A DNA stretch of 64,000 nucleotides from Halocatena marina (GCF_025913575.1 NZ_CP109785.1:2046001-2110000); one strand, 5' to 3'. Shown: positions 1 to 8,994, counted from the first letter of the stretch. Numbers and translations are program-made. The notes: generated by a model not told the origin, from the sequence alone.

Positions 1-20
1 AATTAAATATTCATTCACTA

Positions 21-641
21 ATGGCTGATGAACGCTCGTTCCTCGACAGTCCAGAGGGCACACGAGAGGAGATCATGAACGCGACCTATCACGCGTTGTG
101 TGAGCACGGGTACGCCGATCTCACGATTCAGCGAATCGGTGATCAATTCGAGAAGAGTAAGTCGTTGCTGTATCACCACTACGACGGCAAAGACGAACTC
201 TTGTTCGATTTTCTCGATTTTATGCTCGAAGAGCTGGAAACATCTGTCCCAGAGACAATCGAAGAAGATGCCAAAACCCATCTCAATGTGATTTTCGATA
301 AAGTATTTGCTTGTGAGAGAACAGAAGAAAAACGTGAATTCGAAGCGGCGATGGTCGAACTCCGCGCACAAGCCGCACACGACGACCGATACCGAGAGTA
401 CTTCACGCAACACGATCGATTCATCGAAAATCATCTCTCCCACGTTATCGAGGTTGGTATCGCGGACGGTGATTTCCGGGATGTTGACCCAGAGCGCGTT
501 GCTCCGTTCATCCGAACGATTATTGACGGCGTTCGAATCAATCGCTCAACGTCTAACGTAGGAGTCACTCGTTCCGTTCGATCAGAACTCGATAGCTACA
601 TCGAATCTACGCTCTGTATCGACGACGAAAATAAGCAATAG
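21..641 (+). CDS. TetR/AcrR family transcriptional regulator
   Basis: A 206-residue protein with an N-terminal TetR-type helix-turn-helix at about residues 12-60: a helix followed by GYADLTIQRIGDQFEKSKSLLYHHY, split here as GYADLTIQRIGDQF and EKSKSLLYHHY, which is the typical TetR recognition segment. The remaining helical part would be the ligand-binding and dimerisation domain. Length is normal for the family. An A/T-rich stretch (positions 1-11) precedes the ATG and could hold its TATA box, but the window edge cuts the view. The ligand and target genes cannot be inferred. TetR proteins often control a neighbouring transporter, and none is visible to the right. Confidence 0.9.
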   Translation: MADERSFLDSPEGTREEIMNATYHALCEHGYADLTIQRIGDQFEKSKSLLYHHYDGKDELLFDFLDFMLEELETSVPETIEEDAKTHLNVIFDKVFACERTEEKREFEAAMVELRAQAAHDDRYREYFTQHDRFIENHLSHVIEVGIADGDFRDVDPERVAPFIRTIIDGVRINRSTSNVGVTRSVRSELDSYIESTLCIDDENKQ

Positions 642-698
642 CAGTAGGAACGACGACGGATAATCGTAACGGGACATCATCCTTCGTCGCCTGGAACC

Positions 699-1016
699 TC
701 ACGATCTGTGACACGAAAGTGTTCGACTTGCAAGCATCGAGTACGTCGTTTCATCGACCGTCGCCAGTTCGTTCACAGAGCGTCCGCTCACGGTCATCTC
801 GTCCTTTTCAGCCGCCACGAACTGCTGTCGTTGCATCGGAGAGTGAAACACCCGATACAGATCCTTTCCTGTGTAGGTATTGTCACTGGCCGCCATTGCT
901 AACAGCGTCGTTCGAGCGACGGCCTCCAGTTCAATACCCCAATCACCCTCGGAACGGAGTGCTATGATCCACGCATCGATTTCATCGGCATTGATCTCTC
1001 GGCTCCAAATCAACAT
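699..1016 (-). CDS. Small hypothetical protein
   Basis: A 105-codon reading frame on the minus strand. I do not recognise the family. The start was set at the ATG at 1016 because an AATATATT box at about 1042-1050 lies some 26-30 bases upstream, the usual geometry of a leaderless haloarchaeal promoter; a longer version from a TTG at 1043 would overlap that box. The product is mixed in charge, has no clear membrane segment and contains a central Ala/Thr-rich helix. The Cys-containing end after about residue 95 looks random, so the gene could be truncated or decayed. Confidence 0.4.
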   Translation of the reverse strand: MLIWSREINADEIDAWIIALRSEGDWGIELEAVARTTLLAMAASDNTYTGKDLYRVFHSPMQRQQFVAAEKDEMTVSGRSVNELATVDETTYSMLASRTLSCHRS

Positions 1017-1041
1017 CCACCGACCGTATAGGATATCGAAC

Positions 1042-1050
1042 AATATATTT
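1042..1050 (-). promoter_or_regulatory. TATA box for the small gene at 699-1016
   Basis: Minus-strand AAATATATT centred about 30 bases before the ATG at 1016, matching the spacing of leaderless archaeal promoters. It also supports choosing the internal ATG over the upstream TTG. Confidence 0.45.
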
Positions 1051-1244
1051 CTTTCTAGTATTTATTAATTGGAACGTATTGTATGCCACGTATCGAAGTG
1101 TGACATCCGTACTCTGGTAGACATTCGAACAAGGATGATCGAACGACGACGAACCGACTGAGGAGTTTTGTCTTGCACATATTACGATCGGACAATCGGT
1201 GTGAGTGTGAAACTGATGAAAAGCTCTCAATGACGAAGTACGCG

Positions 1245-1251
1245 TTATTTT
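1245..1251 (+). promoter_or_regulatory. TATA box for the TMEM175-like gene
   Basis: TTATTTT lies 24-30 bases before the ATG at 1275, consistent with a leaderless transcript. Confidence 0.45.
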
Positions 1252-1274
1252 CTCGGTTCGTATGAGGGCATACG

Positions 1275-1904
1275 ATGGATCGTTTGAAAACAGAGCAGGG
1301 TGAAGATGTGAGTCGTATTACTGCCTTGAGTGATGGTCTGTTCGCCATTGTTCTCACACTTGTCATTCTTCAGTTTGAAGTTCCAAATATCCCGTCAAGT
1401 CAAGCGACTACCGAACTGCCTGCGTGGCTTTCCGGACTGTACGTGTTGTTTTTTAATTATATACTCAGTTTTGTCGTCGTCGAATTGTATTGGGTTGTAC
1501 ACCACACTCTCTTTCAACACATCGTCAAACACGACCGAGTCCGACTCTATTTGAATCTGCTATTCTTGCTCTCCGTATCTTTCCTTCCGTTCCCGACAGA
1601 GCTGTTAGGAACGTACGGAACGCGGCTCACGTGGGCACTCTATGCGCTCAATTTGACAATTGTCGGTCTTCTCATGACTTCCGTCTGGTGGTATGCCGCC
1701 ACTCAAGATCTCATAACCGAAGAGATGCACAACCGAATAGCTAAACTCATCACTCTTCGTGGACTTATCGCTCCAGTAGTATTTCTTCTATCTATCGCTG
1801 TCAGTTCTGTGAGCCTCACACTGGCCTACTTCACCCCGCTGTTGATCGTTCCGCTCCAGATCATGTGGGTGTGGATACACCAACTGTCGAGTCGACCGTT
1901 CTAA
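1275..1904 (+). CDS. TMEM175-like (DUF1211) membrane protein, putative potassium channel
   Basis: A 209-residue polytopic membrane protein. The first transmembrane helix carries the family signature in the form RITALSDGLFAIVLTLVIL (residues ~15-33), corresponding to the conserved R-x-x-[AF]-SDG motif of the TMEM175/DUF1211 family. About six hydrophobic segments follow, at roughly 18-36, 55-80, 90-112, 115-135, 155-175 and 180-200. Prokaryotic members are about 200 residues with a single six-helix unit and assemble as tetramers that conduct potassium; that role is known for the family and inferred here. The gene stands alone, with its own promoter. Confidence 0.85.
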   Translation: MDRLKTEQGEDVSRITALSDGLFAIVLTLVILQFEVPNIPSSQATTELPAWLSGLYVLFFNYILSFVVVELYWVVHHTLFQHIVKHDRVRLYLNLLFLLSVSFLPFPTELLGTYGTRLTWALYALNLTIVGLLMTSVWWYAATQDLITEEMHNRIAKLITLRGLIAPVVFLLSIAVSSVSLTLAYFTPLLIVPLQIMWVWIHQLSSRPF

Positions 1905-2056
1905 TTACAGAGAGAAAATAAATCATTATTCTCGTACCAGCCTTCAATAATTTAATATTTGATTCACACGACGACCCATCGTTCTCTTCAACCTCTATTC
2001 GATCGGCCTGACAATAGCACCAACAAATACTTACATCCAAATGAAAATCGTTCCAT

Positions 2057-3286
2057 ATGGTCCCCGACATATCTCGGCGGCGTGTTCTTACATCCACAGG
2101 AGCCGCCGCTGGCTTACTCCCCATCGGAACGTTGCTTTCTGACCGACGCTCAGAATCGGAGAGGCAACGTCAATCGAGTGATTGGCCGATGGAACGACAC
2201 GATCCCGCCGGCACCGGTTACGCTCCCAACGCTAGCGGTCCAAAGCATGCTGTCAGTGTCCGGTGGAAGCAACGGATTGAGACAAGTCTTGGAGCTGGAT
2301 ATAAGCCAACACCCATCGTTGCGGATGGACTCGTCTATGGGGCCGGTCAACAGCTCATCTGCGCCGACACTGCGAGTGGAGAGACGGTGTTTCGGACAGA
2401 TCGTAATTACAATAGTCCACCGACGATCGCGCGATCCCGGGCGTACCGATCACCGACACTTGCATTTTCGACCCCACGTGGGGCGGAGGGACTACACGCC
2501 CACGGTGATCAAGCACTCGCCGGCGTGCCCGTTGGAAGAACTCGGTGGTCAGTTGGAGACGAGAAAGAACATTCGTTGTTGTTCGGTGGACAACCATCGG
2601 TGTCAATCCCTGTTGCGTCCAACGGGATTGTGTTCGTCATCAGCAACGACACCCTTCATGCGATCGATGCGAGCAGCGGCCGTGTCCGATGGCAGAGGGA
2701 GGGTGATGGGCGTCGACCCGCGGTACGAAACGGGACGGTTTATGTCACAGATTACAGCAAGGGAGTATTTGGATACGATATTGAGACAGGCAAACAGACG
2801 TTTTCGGCGACGCCTTCGCACGGAGCGCTCTCTGTCACTGCTGCTCCCACCCTCCTGATAGCAGACATGGACAGCAGACTAATCGGCCTTGACTATGAGG
2901 GGACGACCGTTTGGCGATACAACCCAGCGGATCTTTCGCGCGATGGGGGTCCCATCGCTGTCGCAGACGGCGTCGCGTACGCTGGATTCAATGGAAACAG
3001 ACGAAGTCCCCTCGTTGCGATCGATACTGTGGACGGAACCGAGCGGTGGCGCAGCGACGTCTCGATAGAATCGACCCCGCAGTTTGCTCCCCCAGCAATC
3101 GCCGATGGCGTTATCTACATACCTGTAGAAGATGAGGGACTCACGGCTATCGATACTAGAGACGGATCTGTCCTGTGGCAGTTTGTGCCATCCGATCGTG
3201 CGGGTCCGGGCTCGCCAGCGGCACTCGCTGACGGAACCCTGTACACGCTCGGTTCTGACCATCTCTACGCGCTCGAAGAAGCATGA
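2057..3286 (+). CDS. Tat-exported PQQ-like beta-propeller repeat protein
   Basis: A 409-residue protein with an N-terminal Tat signal (SRRRVLTSTGAAAGLLPIG, residues ~6-24) followed by repeated blades of the outer-membrane BamB/PQQ-enzyme type, recognisable as V-x-DG-x-V-Y and A-x-D-x-x-[TS]G-x-x-x-W elements (for example DASSGRVRWQ and DTRDGSVLWQ). There are about six to seven blades. No lipobox cysteine is obvious, so it is probably secreted or held at the cell surface. Its stop codon overlaps the start of the next gene by 4 bases, so the two are co-transcribed. Haloarchaeal genomes have many such propellers, usually of unknown substrate; an enzymatic PQQ site cannot be claimed. Confidence 0.85.
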   Translation: MVPDISRRRVLTSTGAAAGLLPIGTLLSDRRSESERQRQSSDWPMERHDPAGTGYAPNASGPKHAVSVRWKQRIETSLGAGYKPTPIVADGLVYGAGQQLICADTASGETVFRTDRNYNSPPTIARSRAYRSPTLAFSTPRGAEGLHAHGDQALAGVPVGRTRWSVGDEKEHSLLFGGQPSVSIPVASNGIVFVISNDTLHAIDASSGRVRWQREGDGRRPAVRNGTVYVTDYSKGVFGYDIETGKQTFSATPSHGALSVTAAPTLLIADMDSRLIGLDYEGTTVWRYNPADLSRDGGPIAVADGVAYAGFNGNRRSPLVAIDTVDGTERWRSDVSIESTPQFAPPAIADGVIYIPVEDEGLTAIDTRDGSVLWQFVPSDRAGPGSPAALADGTLYTLGSDHLYALEEA

Positions 3287-4056
3287 GCGAGGAACGTCCC
3301 AGCGACCAAATCAACGGTCGTCCAGAACCAACTCCACGTTCGGCATTCATCCTCGTATCCGAGGCCGTTCGTCGTCTCCGAACAAATCCATCCGTTGTGT
3401 TCGCCATGCTCGCCGCAGGGGTAGTCGTTGCCGGTGTCGATTGGTTACGATTACACGATCCCGTTCCGACGACCGGATTCGTTGGCATACAGGACGGCCG
3501 CTTTGTCGTCTCGTTCGATGTCGTGATCACTGTTCTTTCGCAAACGACTGTCCCCCTATCTTCGCTCATAGAGCTGAAACTCCCGTGGCTCGTGTGGTCG
3601 GTCGGGATAGATCTGCTTGGACTTGCCGTCGTAGTCGGTGCCGGAGCGTACGCACTCGCACGGCTACTCGATGTTCCCCTCACAGCGTCAGCTACGCTCC
3701 AGTATGCGGTGGCCGTCTTCTTCTTAGAGGGTATCATCGGACAGTTCCAGTTCGAGAATGTTACGATTGTCGTCGCAATTCCACTGGTTGTCGTCGTCTT
3801 CTTCCTCGCGGTGCGTCTGTTTGCCGTCCCAGGTCTCCTGATTGCTGATTTTGGTAGCAGCGCATTTCGACAGAGCTGGGAACGTACTCGGGGTAACGGT
3901 TGGTCGCTGTTCTACCTTGTTCTCCTCATCGGTGGAGCGAATCATCTGCTTGCGAGCGTGCCGCTGTTCGGACCGATAGGCAGCGCGCTCGTGGGGGCAC
4001 TCCATGCTGGTACTGTTGCCAGCTTCTTAGAACAACGCCGGATGATGAATCGATAG
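3283..4056 (+). CDS. Hypothetical polytopic membrane protein
   Basis: A 257-residue protein with a cytoplasmic N-terminus of about 35 polar residues, then five to six hydrophobic segments at roughly 40-58, 105-135, 142-160, 163-190, 208-225 and 235-250. The start ATG overlaps the stop of the beta-propeller gene (ATGA), so the two are translationally coupled, and the membrane protein may anchor or serve the exported propeller. The layout with a long loop between the first two helices resembles haloarchaeal DUF4013-like membrane proteins, but I cannot assign a family with certainty. Confidence 0.75.
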   Translation: MSEERPSDQINGRPEPTPRSAFILVSEAVRRLRTNPSVVFAMLAAGVVVAGVDWLRLHDPVPTTGFVGIQDGRFVVSFDVVITVLSQTTVPLSSLIELKLPWLVWSVGIDLLGLAVVVGAGAYALARLLDVPLTASATLQYAVAVFFLEGIIGQFQFENVTIVVAIPLVVVVFFLAVRLFAVPGLLIADFGSSAFRQSWERTRGNGWSLFYLVLLIGGANHLLASVPLFGPIGSALVGALHAGTVASFLEQRRMMNR

Positions 4057-4355
4057 CCTCCTACCAACGTTCGCTGTAGACGCCTTTCTCAACACCGACG
4101 ATCGTGGCTCAATGTCTATCGATACCGACATAGGTTCATCTATAAACCATAGTCAGTGTTTTCATTAAGGTGATTGCGCTCACGAATCCAATTTTCGTCC
4201 GCGAACCGTGGCCGTAGGATACTGAGGTCCATCTACACGGTGAAATTTCTCGAAGACAAACACATTCATTGGATGGTGCGATAGCGAGCAGCATTCTTTG
4301 CTCAGCGTGTGTTGTGACTCCAACGATTTATTCGGTCAGCTGTCGTTTCCCGAAT

Positions 4356-5060
4356 ATGGACTCGGAAAAAGTTGCTGTGGTAACTGCAGCAGGACGTGGC
4401 ATCGGTAAAGCATGTGCTCAACGACTGGCAGCAGCGGGCTACATTCCTGTCTTATTATCGAAGTCGGGGACCGCAGTCGATGTTGCAGACGATCTCGGTG
4501 GGGTTGGATTCGAGGGATCTGTGACAGACACCGACGATCTGACGGCACTAATCGAAGCTGCGTACGAACGGTATGGGCGCATCGACGCACTGGTGAACAA
4601 CACGGGACATCCAGCTACTGGTGACCTTCTCGAAATTTCCGATGAAGAGTGGCACGAAGGGCTGGATCTCGTCTTGCTGAACGCAGTCCGCACCGCACGG
4701 ATGGTTACCCCAATTATGCAAGAGCAAGGCCACGGCTCTATCGTGAATATTTCCACATTCTCAGCGTACGAGCCGAGCATGGATTTCCCAGTTTCATCGG
4801 TCCTCCGCGCTGGTCTCGGGAGTTTTACGAAGCTGTTCGCTGACCACTACGCTGCAGACGGAATCCGAATGAATGCTGTGCTGCCAGGGTTTGTCGATAG
4901 CTACGATGTAGACGACGAGACGAAACAGAAAATTCCGATGAACCGACCAGCAAAGACGACGGAAATTGCTGATGCCGTCGCGTATCTCCTCTCCCCTACA
5001 GCGAGCTACATTACAGGTCAGAATATCCGTGTGGATGGTGGACTCACGAACTCCGTTTGA
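4356..5060 (+). CDS. Short-chain dehydrogenase/reductase family protein with altered active site
   Basis: A 234-residue Rossmann-fold protein. The cofactor motif TAAGRGIG (residues ~9-16) and the structural motif NNTG near residue 80 are intact, and the Ser of the catalytic triad is in the segment ending NISTFSAYEP. Where SDRs carry YxxxK, this protein has SSVLR before AGLGSF, so Tyr and Lys appear replaced by Ser and Arg. Annotation would be 3-oxoacyl-ACP-reductase-like, but the usual catalysis is doubtful. The start at 4356 was chosen over an upstream in-frame ATG at 4269 because the SDR fold begins at MDSEKVAVVTAA. The gene stands alone. Confidence 0.85.
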   Translation: MDSEKVAVVTAAGRGIGKACAQRLAAAGYIPVLLSKSGTAVDVADDLGGVGFEGSVTDTDDLTALIEAAYERYGRIDALVNNTGHPATGDLLEISDEEWHEGLDLVLLNAVRTARMVTPIMQEQGHGSIVNISTFSAYEPSMDFPVSSVLRAGLGSFTKLFADHYAADGIRMNAVLPGFVDSYDVDDETKQKIPMNRPAKTTEIADAVAYLLSPTASYITGQNIRVDGGLTNSV

Positions 5061-5310
5061 CCCCAATCTATTCAAACGCAAAGTATACTGTAGAGACATC
5101 CTTAATTTATTGTCTATCATAAGTAGATTGCTGTCGACAGAGTTATTCGGCTACTTTGCGAATAAAGTCACGAGGAATTGTCTTCACTATCCCACTCTCG
5201 AAGGGCGTACTGCAAAACGAAGGAGACGCTAGATTCGGGAGCTGAATTCCCCCTAGTACTGTTTCCTTTGTGTTTGCGTCGTTCCGAACTGTCTCGCCGT
5301 TACCGGCGAT

Positions 5311-5317
5311 GAGGTGA
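5311..5317 (+). promoter_or_regulatory. Shine-Dalgarno sequence for the DsbA-FNT gene
   Basis: GAGGTGA matches the archaeal anti-Shine-Dalgarno sequence and sits 9 bases before the ATG at 5327. Most genes here seem leaderless, so this marks a transcript with a leader. Confidence 0.5.
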
Positions 5318-5326
5318 ATCGATTAC

Positions 5327-6916
5327 ATGAGTCAGACCGAGACCGCCACGCTTACGCGCTCAGTCAGTGACCGCGACCATATTCGTGGATCAGATGACGC
5401 ACCAGTAACACTCGTCCAGTACAGTGATTATGAATGTCCGTACTGTGGTGATATCTATCCCATTGTACGTCGTATTCAGAATCGGCTTGGTAACCGACTC
5501 CGGTACGTATTCCGGAATTTCCCTCTTACACAGCAACATCCGTACGCTCAGCAGGCAGCGGAAGCGGCCGAGGCTGCGAGCGCACAAGGCAAGTTCTGGG
5601 AGATGCATGACCTTCTCTATCAGAATCAAAACGCGCTCCGTCGATCGGACCTCATTCGCTATGCTTCGGAACTCGATTTAGATACTGATCGGTTCGTGGA
5701 CGAACTTGATGCTGGAACGCACACACAACGTGTCAGAGACGACTTCCTGAGCGGTATTCACAGCGGCGTAAATGGTTCACCGACGTTCTATATCAACGGA
5801 GAGCGCTACGACGGTCCGCTTGAATTCGAGCCCCTACTCGCTGCACTCGCTGATGCGGGGAATCTCGTCGACATCCAGCGCTCGACCCAACAGGAAAATC
5901 AAGAACTTCGGGAAACCATCGATCGTTCTCGTCGAGGCGCGCCAGCCGCTGGAGAAGCCGTCCGGGATATGTTTTCCGCAGACGAGATCTTCCAACGGGT
6001 AACAGCAACCGCAGACGAAGAGGTCGAACGAAGTACGCGATTGCTGTTTTTCAGTGGACTCGCTGCTGGCCTCAGTGTCGGGGCCACGTTCCTCGCACGC
6101 TCGGCCCTGACCTCGGTCAATCCAGCGGATGCAACGGTGACTGGAAATCTGCTCTACCCGATCGGATTCATTATTATCGTTCTCGGGAGCTATCAACTGT
6201 TTACCGAAAATACTCTCACTCCCGTAACGCTCGTTTTGACGCGGCTTGCGAGCATTCCACAGCTACTCCGCCTCTGGACGATCGTTCTCGCTGCGAACGT
6301 TATCGGTGCGGGAATCGTAGCGTATCTCCTTGCGACGACAAGCACCCTCGATCCAGCTGCTGTCGAAGCGGCCAGCCAGTTCGGCGAACACGCGCTGAGC
6401 GTCTCGTGGATGGGGCTATTCTATAAGGGTGTGTTCGCCGGCGGGCTCGTCGCAACGATGGTGTGGCTGGGCCACGCAGCACGGGATACCCTCACCCGGT
6501 TCCTTGTCGTCTATATAATCATGTTCACAATCCCTGCTGCGGATCTCTTCCATTGTGTTGTCGGTGCCTGTGAAGTTCTCTTTCTCGTATTCGCCGGCGA
6601 AGCGAGCTTGCTGACAGCATTGTTCGGATTCTTCGTCCCAGTCGTTATCGGCAATACCGTCGGAGGTGTCGTATTCGTCGGGCTTGTCAACTTCAGTATG
6701 ACCGAAAACCGGCGGTTCCCTGAACGAAATCGTCGCCGACTCGAACTATCGTGGGGCGAGTGGCTCTTTGGAACCCGTCTGTCGGAGCTATACAAATCGA
6801 AACGGCGGCGGAGATCTACGACAGCCTCATCAACGCCAGCCTCCCTGACCGGGACTACAACCACCGAGGAACGCGACAGCGACATCGACGAACGAACGAA
6901 CGACACCACTGACTAA
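5327..6916 (+). CDS. DsbA-like thioredoxin domain fused to a formate/nitrite transporter (FNT) domain
   Basis: A 529-residue two-domain protein. Residues ~15-185 are a DsbA-type thioredoxin fold with the redox motif CPYC (in YECPYCG), the helical insert, and the cis-Pro segment GVNGSPTFYINGERY. Residues ~215-480 are a six-helix FNT channel of the YfdC type, with the FTENTLTP motif and a GACEV segment in the fifth region. A polar C-terminal tail rich in Ser/Thr and charge ends the protein. No signal peptide precedes the thioredoxin domain, so it should be cytoplasmic. A similar DsbA-like domain is known as an appendage of some NhaA antiporters; attachment to an FNT channel is unusual. A peroxiredoxin-like gene follows. 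The transported anion (formate, nitrite, hydrosulfide or other) cannot be read from sequence. Confidence 0.85.
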   Translation: MSQTETATLTRSVSDRDHIRGSDDAPVTLVQYSDYECPYCGDIYPIVRRIQNRLGNRLRYVFRNFPLTQQHPYAQQAAEAAEAASAQGKFWEMHDLLYQNQNALRRSDLIRYASELDLDTDRFVDELDAGTHTQRVRDDFLSGIHSGVNGSPTFYINGERYDGPLEFEPLLAALADAGNLVDIQRSTQQENQELRETIDRSRRGAPAAGEAVRDMFSADEIFQRVTATADEEVERSTRLLFFSGLAAGLSVGATFLARSALTSVNPADATVTGNLLYPIGFIIIVLGSYQLFTENTLTPVTLVLTRLASIPQLLRLWTIVLAANVIGAGIVAYLLATTSTLDPAAVEAASQFGEHALSVSWMGLFYKGVFAGGLVATMVWLGHAARDTLTRFLVVYIIMFTIPAADLFHCVVGACEVLFLVFAGEASLLTALFGFFVPVVIGNTVGGVVFVGLVNFSMTENRRFPERNRRRLELSWGEWLFGTRLSELYKSKRRRRSTTASSTPASLTGTTTTEERDSDIDERTNDTTD

Positions 6917-7011
6917 TTACTGCCTTTCGAATTTCAAAACAGCAACGGTAGCTATTTCACAATAATTGATATACACAGTAATGTCGTACATCCTCTGGAA
7001 GATCACACACT

Positions 7012-7554
7012 ATGCACGCAGATCCATATCAACGGAATTTCACCATCTGTGGTCCGGCTAAGGCTGACTGTGAAGGCACTCAGCATCCAGAGAACGCCCG
7101 TGCGGTTGGAGCGTCCGCACCAGGATTCACGCTGTATTCGAGCCCGAATCAGACGGTCTCGTTGAGCGATTATCGCGGTCAACCCGTGATTCTCGCGTTT
7201 TATCCCGCAGATTGGAGCCCAGTGTGTGGAAGCCAAATGGCACTGTACAACGAACTTCTTCCAGAGTTCCAGCGATACGATGCACAGCTCTTTGGGATTT
7301 CGGTAGACAGTGTTTGGTGTCATACTGCATTCGCTGACGATCACACGCTTCAATTCCCCTTGTTGGCTGATTTCGAACCCAAAGGCGAGGTAGCACGATC
7401 CTACGGCGTCTACCGTCCAGAAGACGGAACATCCGAGCGAGCCCTATTCGTGCTCGATACCGAGGGCATGATACAGTGGAATCACGTCGCACCCATCGAT
7501 GTGAATCCAGGAGCAGATGGAGTCTTGAATGCGCTCGAAGAGATTGAAACATAA
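7012..7554 (+). CDS. Peroxiredoxin (AhpC/TSA family)
   Basis: A 180-residue thioredoxin-fold peroxidase. The peroxidatic motif appears as YPADWSPVC (residues ~62-70), the form PxxxSxxC where most family members have PxxxTxxC. A further Cys in VDSVWCH (residue ~103) could act as a resolving residue; the fold continues through LADFEPKGEVARSYGV to a C-terminal helix. It reduces hydroperoxides with electrons from a thioredoxin-like partner, in the cytoplasm since no signal peptide is seen. The first 30 residues contain two extra Cys (ICGPAKADC), an unusual N-terminal extension. It lies 95 bases after the DsbA-FNT gene on the same strand, and a redox link between the two is an inference. Confidence 0.85.
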   Translation: MHADPYQRNFTICGPAKADCEGTQHPENARAVGASAPGFTLYSSPNQTVSLSDYRGQPVILAFYPADWSPVCGSQMALYNELLPEFQRYDAQLFGISVDSVWCHTAFADDHTLQFPLLADFEPKGEVARSYGVYRPEDGTSERALFVLDTEGMIQWNHVAPIDVNPGADGVLNALEEIET

Positions 7555-7730
7555 TTAGTGAGCATGAACTATTCGAGTCGGTCGAGAAATTCGAAAGGAC
7601 AACCAGCAAAGCGTACAAATGTGTCCGTGACAATGACTGTGAACTCACATTGTTTGGTGAAGGGCAGGGGAATCAGTCCGTGAACGCTGGAAAATACTAA
7701 GCTACTGGCAGTTGTTGGTTAGGCGTACCA

Positions 7731-8564
7731 ATGCACTACAGCCGCGAGGAGTCACTGGCACGACTCACGGAGACAGTTGAACAAGGACAGCCAATCATCG
7801 GTGCCGGTGCAGGCACCGGAATCTCGGCGAAGTTCGCCGAGCGTGGGGGGATCGATCTGTTGATCATTTACAATTCAGGTCGCTACCGGATGGACGGGCG
7901 TGGGTCGCTGGCCGGTCTCCTCCCATATGGCGACGCCAACAAAATTGTCCTTGAGATGGGTCACGAGGTGCTTCCTGTCGTCGAGGACACTCCTGTTCTG
8001 GCTGGCGTCAATGGGACGGACCCGTTTCGAGAGATGAGCGTGTTCATCGAAGATCTCAAACGTCGGGGATTCTCGGGTGTGCAAAACTTTCCCACAGTAG
8101 GGTTGATCGACGAAGAGAGTCAGTTCCGTCAAAACCTCGAAGAGACCGGGATGGGCTACGCCAAGGAGATCGAGATGATTCGAGAGGCTGCAGATCAAGG
8201 AATGCTCACGTGTCCATACGTGTTCACCGAGGAACACGCCCGCGATATGGCCGAGGCGGGAGCCGACCTCATCGTCTCACATATGGGATTAACGACGTCG
8301 GGTGACATTGGTGCTGAGACGGCTCTAACCCTCGAAACGGCTGCAGAACGCGTCCAATCACATCATAATGCTGCCAAAGAGATCAACGAAGATGTCAAAG
8401 TGATCTGTCACGGTGGTCCGATCGCGTGGCCGGACGACGCCGAGTTTGTCCTCAATAACACAGAGGGTGTCGTCGGATTCTTCGGTGCCTCCAGCATCGA
8501 GCGACTCCCGACCGAGGAGGCGATCGAAAATCAAGCCCGCGATTTCAAACACATCGATATCTGA
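7731..8564 (+). CDS. Phosphoenolpyruvate hydrolase-like TIM-barrel protein
   Basis: A 277-residue protein of the PEP-hydrolase-like family (Pfam PEP_hydrolase), a TIM barrel. Signature stretches are [16 protein letters not shown] (residues ~24-39), [16 protein letters not shown] (~45-60), [25 protein letters not shown] and [13 protein letters not shown]. In plants the same domain forms the C-terminal half of the Tm-1 resistance protein, whose N-terminal half corresponds to the gene at 8991. The enzymatic reaction is not firmly established for the family. The cupin gene begins 1 base after this stop, so this is the first gene of a three-gene operon. Confidence 0.88.
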   Translation: MHYSREESLARLTETVEQGQPIIGAGAGTGISAKFAERGGIDLLIIYNSGRYRMDGRGSLAGLLPYGDANKIVLEMGHEVLPVVEDTPVLAGVNGTDPFREMSVFIEDLKRRGFSGVQNFPTVGLIDEESQFRQNLEETGMGYAKEIEMIREAADQGMLTCPYVFTEEHARDMAEAGADLIVSHMGLTTSGDIGAETALTLETAAERVQSHHNAAKEINEDVKVICHGGPIAWPDDAEFVLNNTEGVVGFFGASSIERLPTEEAIENQARDFKHIDI

Positions 8565-8565
8565 C

Positions 8566-8994
8566 ATGGTTGAAAATTTCATCGAGCCAGACGATGTCGA
8601 AAGCCAGCTGTTCGATTGGGGTGTTCTCAAGTGGATGAATACGCCCGAAATCACAGGGAGTGAGCGACTTAGCGCCGGTATCGTTAAACTCGAACCTGGC
8701 AAAGGTCACGAACGACACACCCACCCGGACAGTGATGAGATACTCTATGTCATCCGTGGCGAGGGCGAACAGGAAGTTGCGGATACGACCCGCGATATCG
8801 AGACGGGAGAGATGGTGTTCATTCCGGAAGGTGTCGAACACGGGACGCTCAATACTGGCTGGGAGCCGCTTATCCTCTTAGCCGTCTATGCACCTCCTGG
8901 TCCCGAAGCAGTCCTGCAGGATCTGCCCGAATGCGAAATCATTCCTCCCGGAGAGATACCGACAGCGGAGAACACGACGAGTGATGAGAAATGA
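8566..8994 (+). CDS. Cupin domain protein
   Basis: A 142-residue single-domain cupin. Motif 1 is seen as GHERHTHPDSDEILYVIRGEGE (here in parts: GHERHTHPDSDE, then GEGE) with the metal ligands His-x-His and Glu; motif 2 is PEGVEHGTLN with the last His. Such proteins bind a divalent metal and may act as isomerase, decarboxylase, dioxygenase or small-molecule sensor. The ATG at 8566 follows the previous stop by 1 base, and its own stop overlaps the next start (ATGA). A longer in-frame extension would run back into the upstream gene and was rejected. The substrate is probably shared with the Tm-1-like protein. Confidence 0.85.
   Translation: MVENFIEPDDVESQLFDWGVLKWMNTPEITGSERLSAGIVKLEPGKGHERHTHPDSDEILYVIRGEGEQEVADTTRDIETGEMVFIPEGVEHGTLNTGWEPLILLAVYAPPGPEAVLQDLPECEIIPPGEIPTAENTTSDEK

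Noticed and set aside
1959..2858. 299-codon plus-strand frame across the beta-propeller gene
   Set aside because: It overlaps the real PQQ-like gene in another frame, is Arg/Ser-rich, has no Tat-type start and no known motif. It is a shadow of the G/C-biased true frame.
3132..3848. 238-codon frame covering parts of the propeller and membrane genes
   Set aside because: Arg/Ser-rich out-of-frame translation spanning two clear genes; no domain features.
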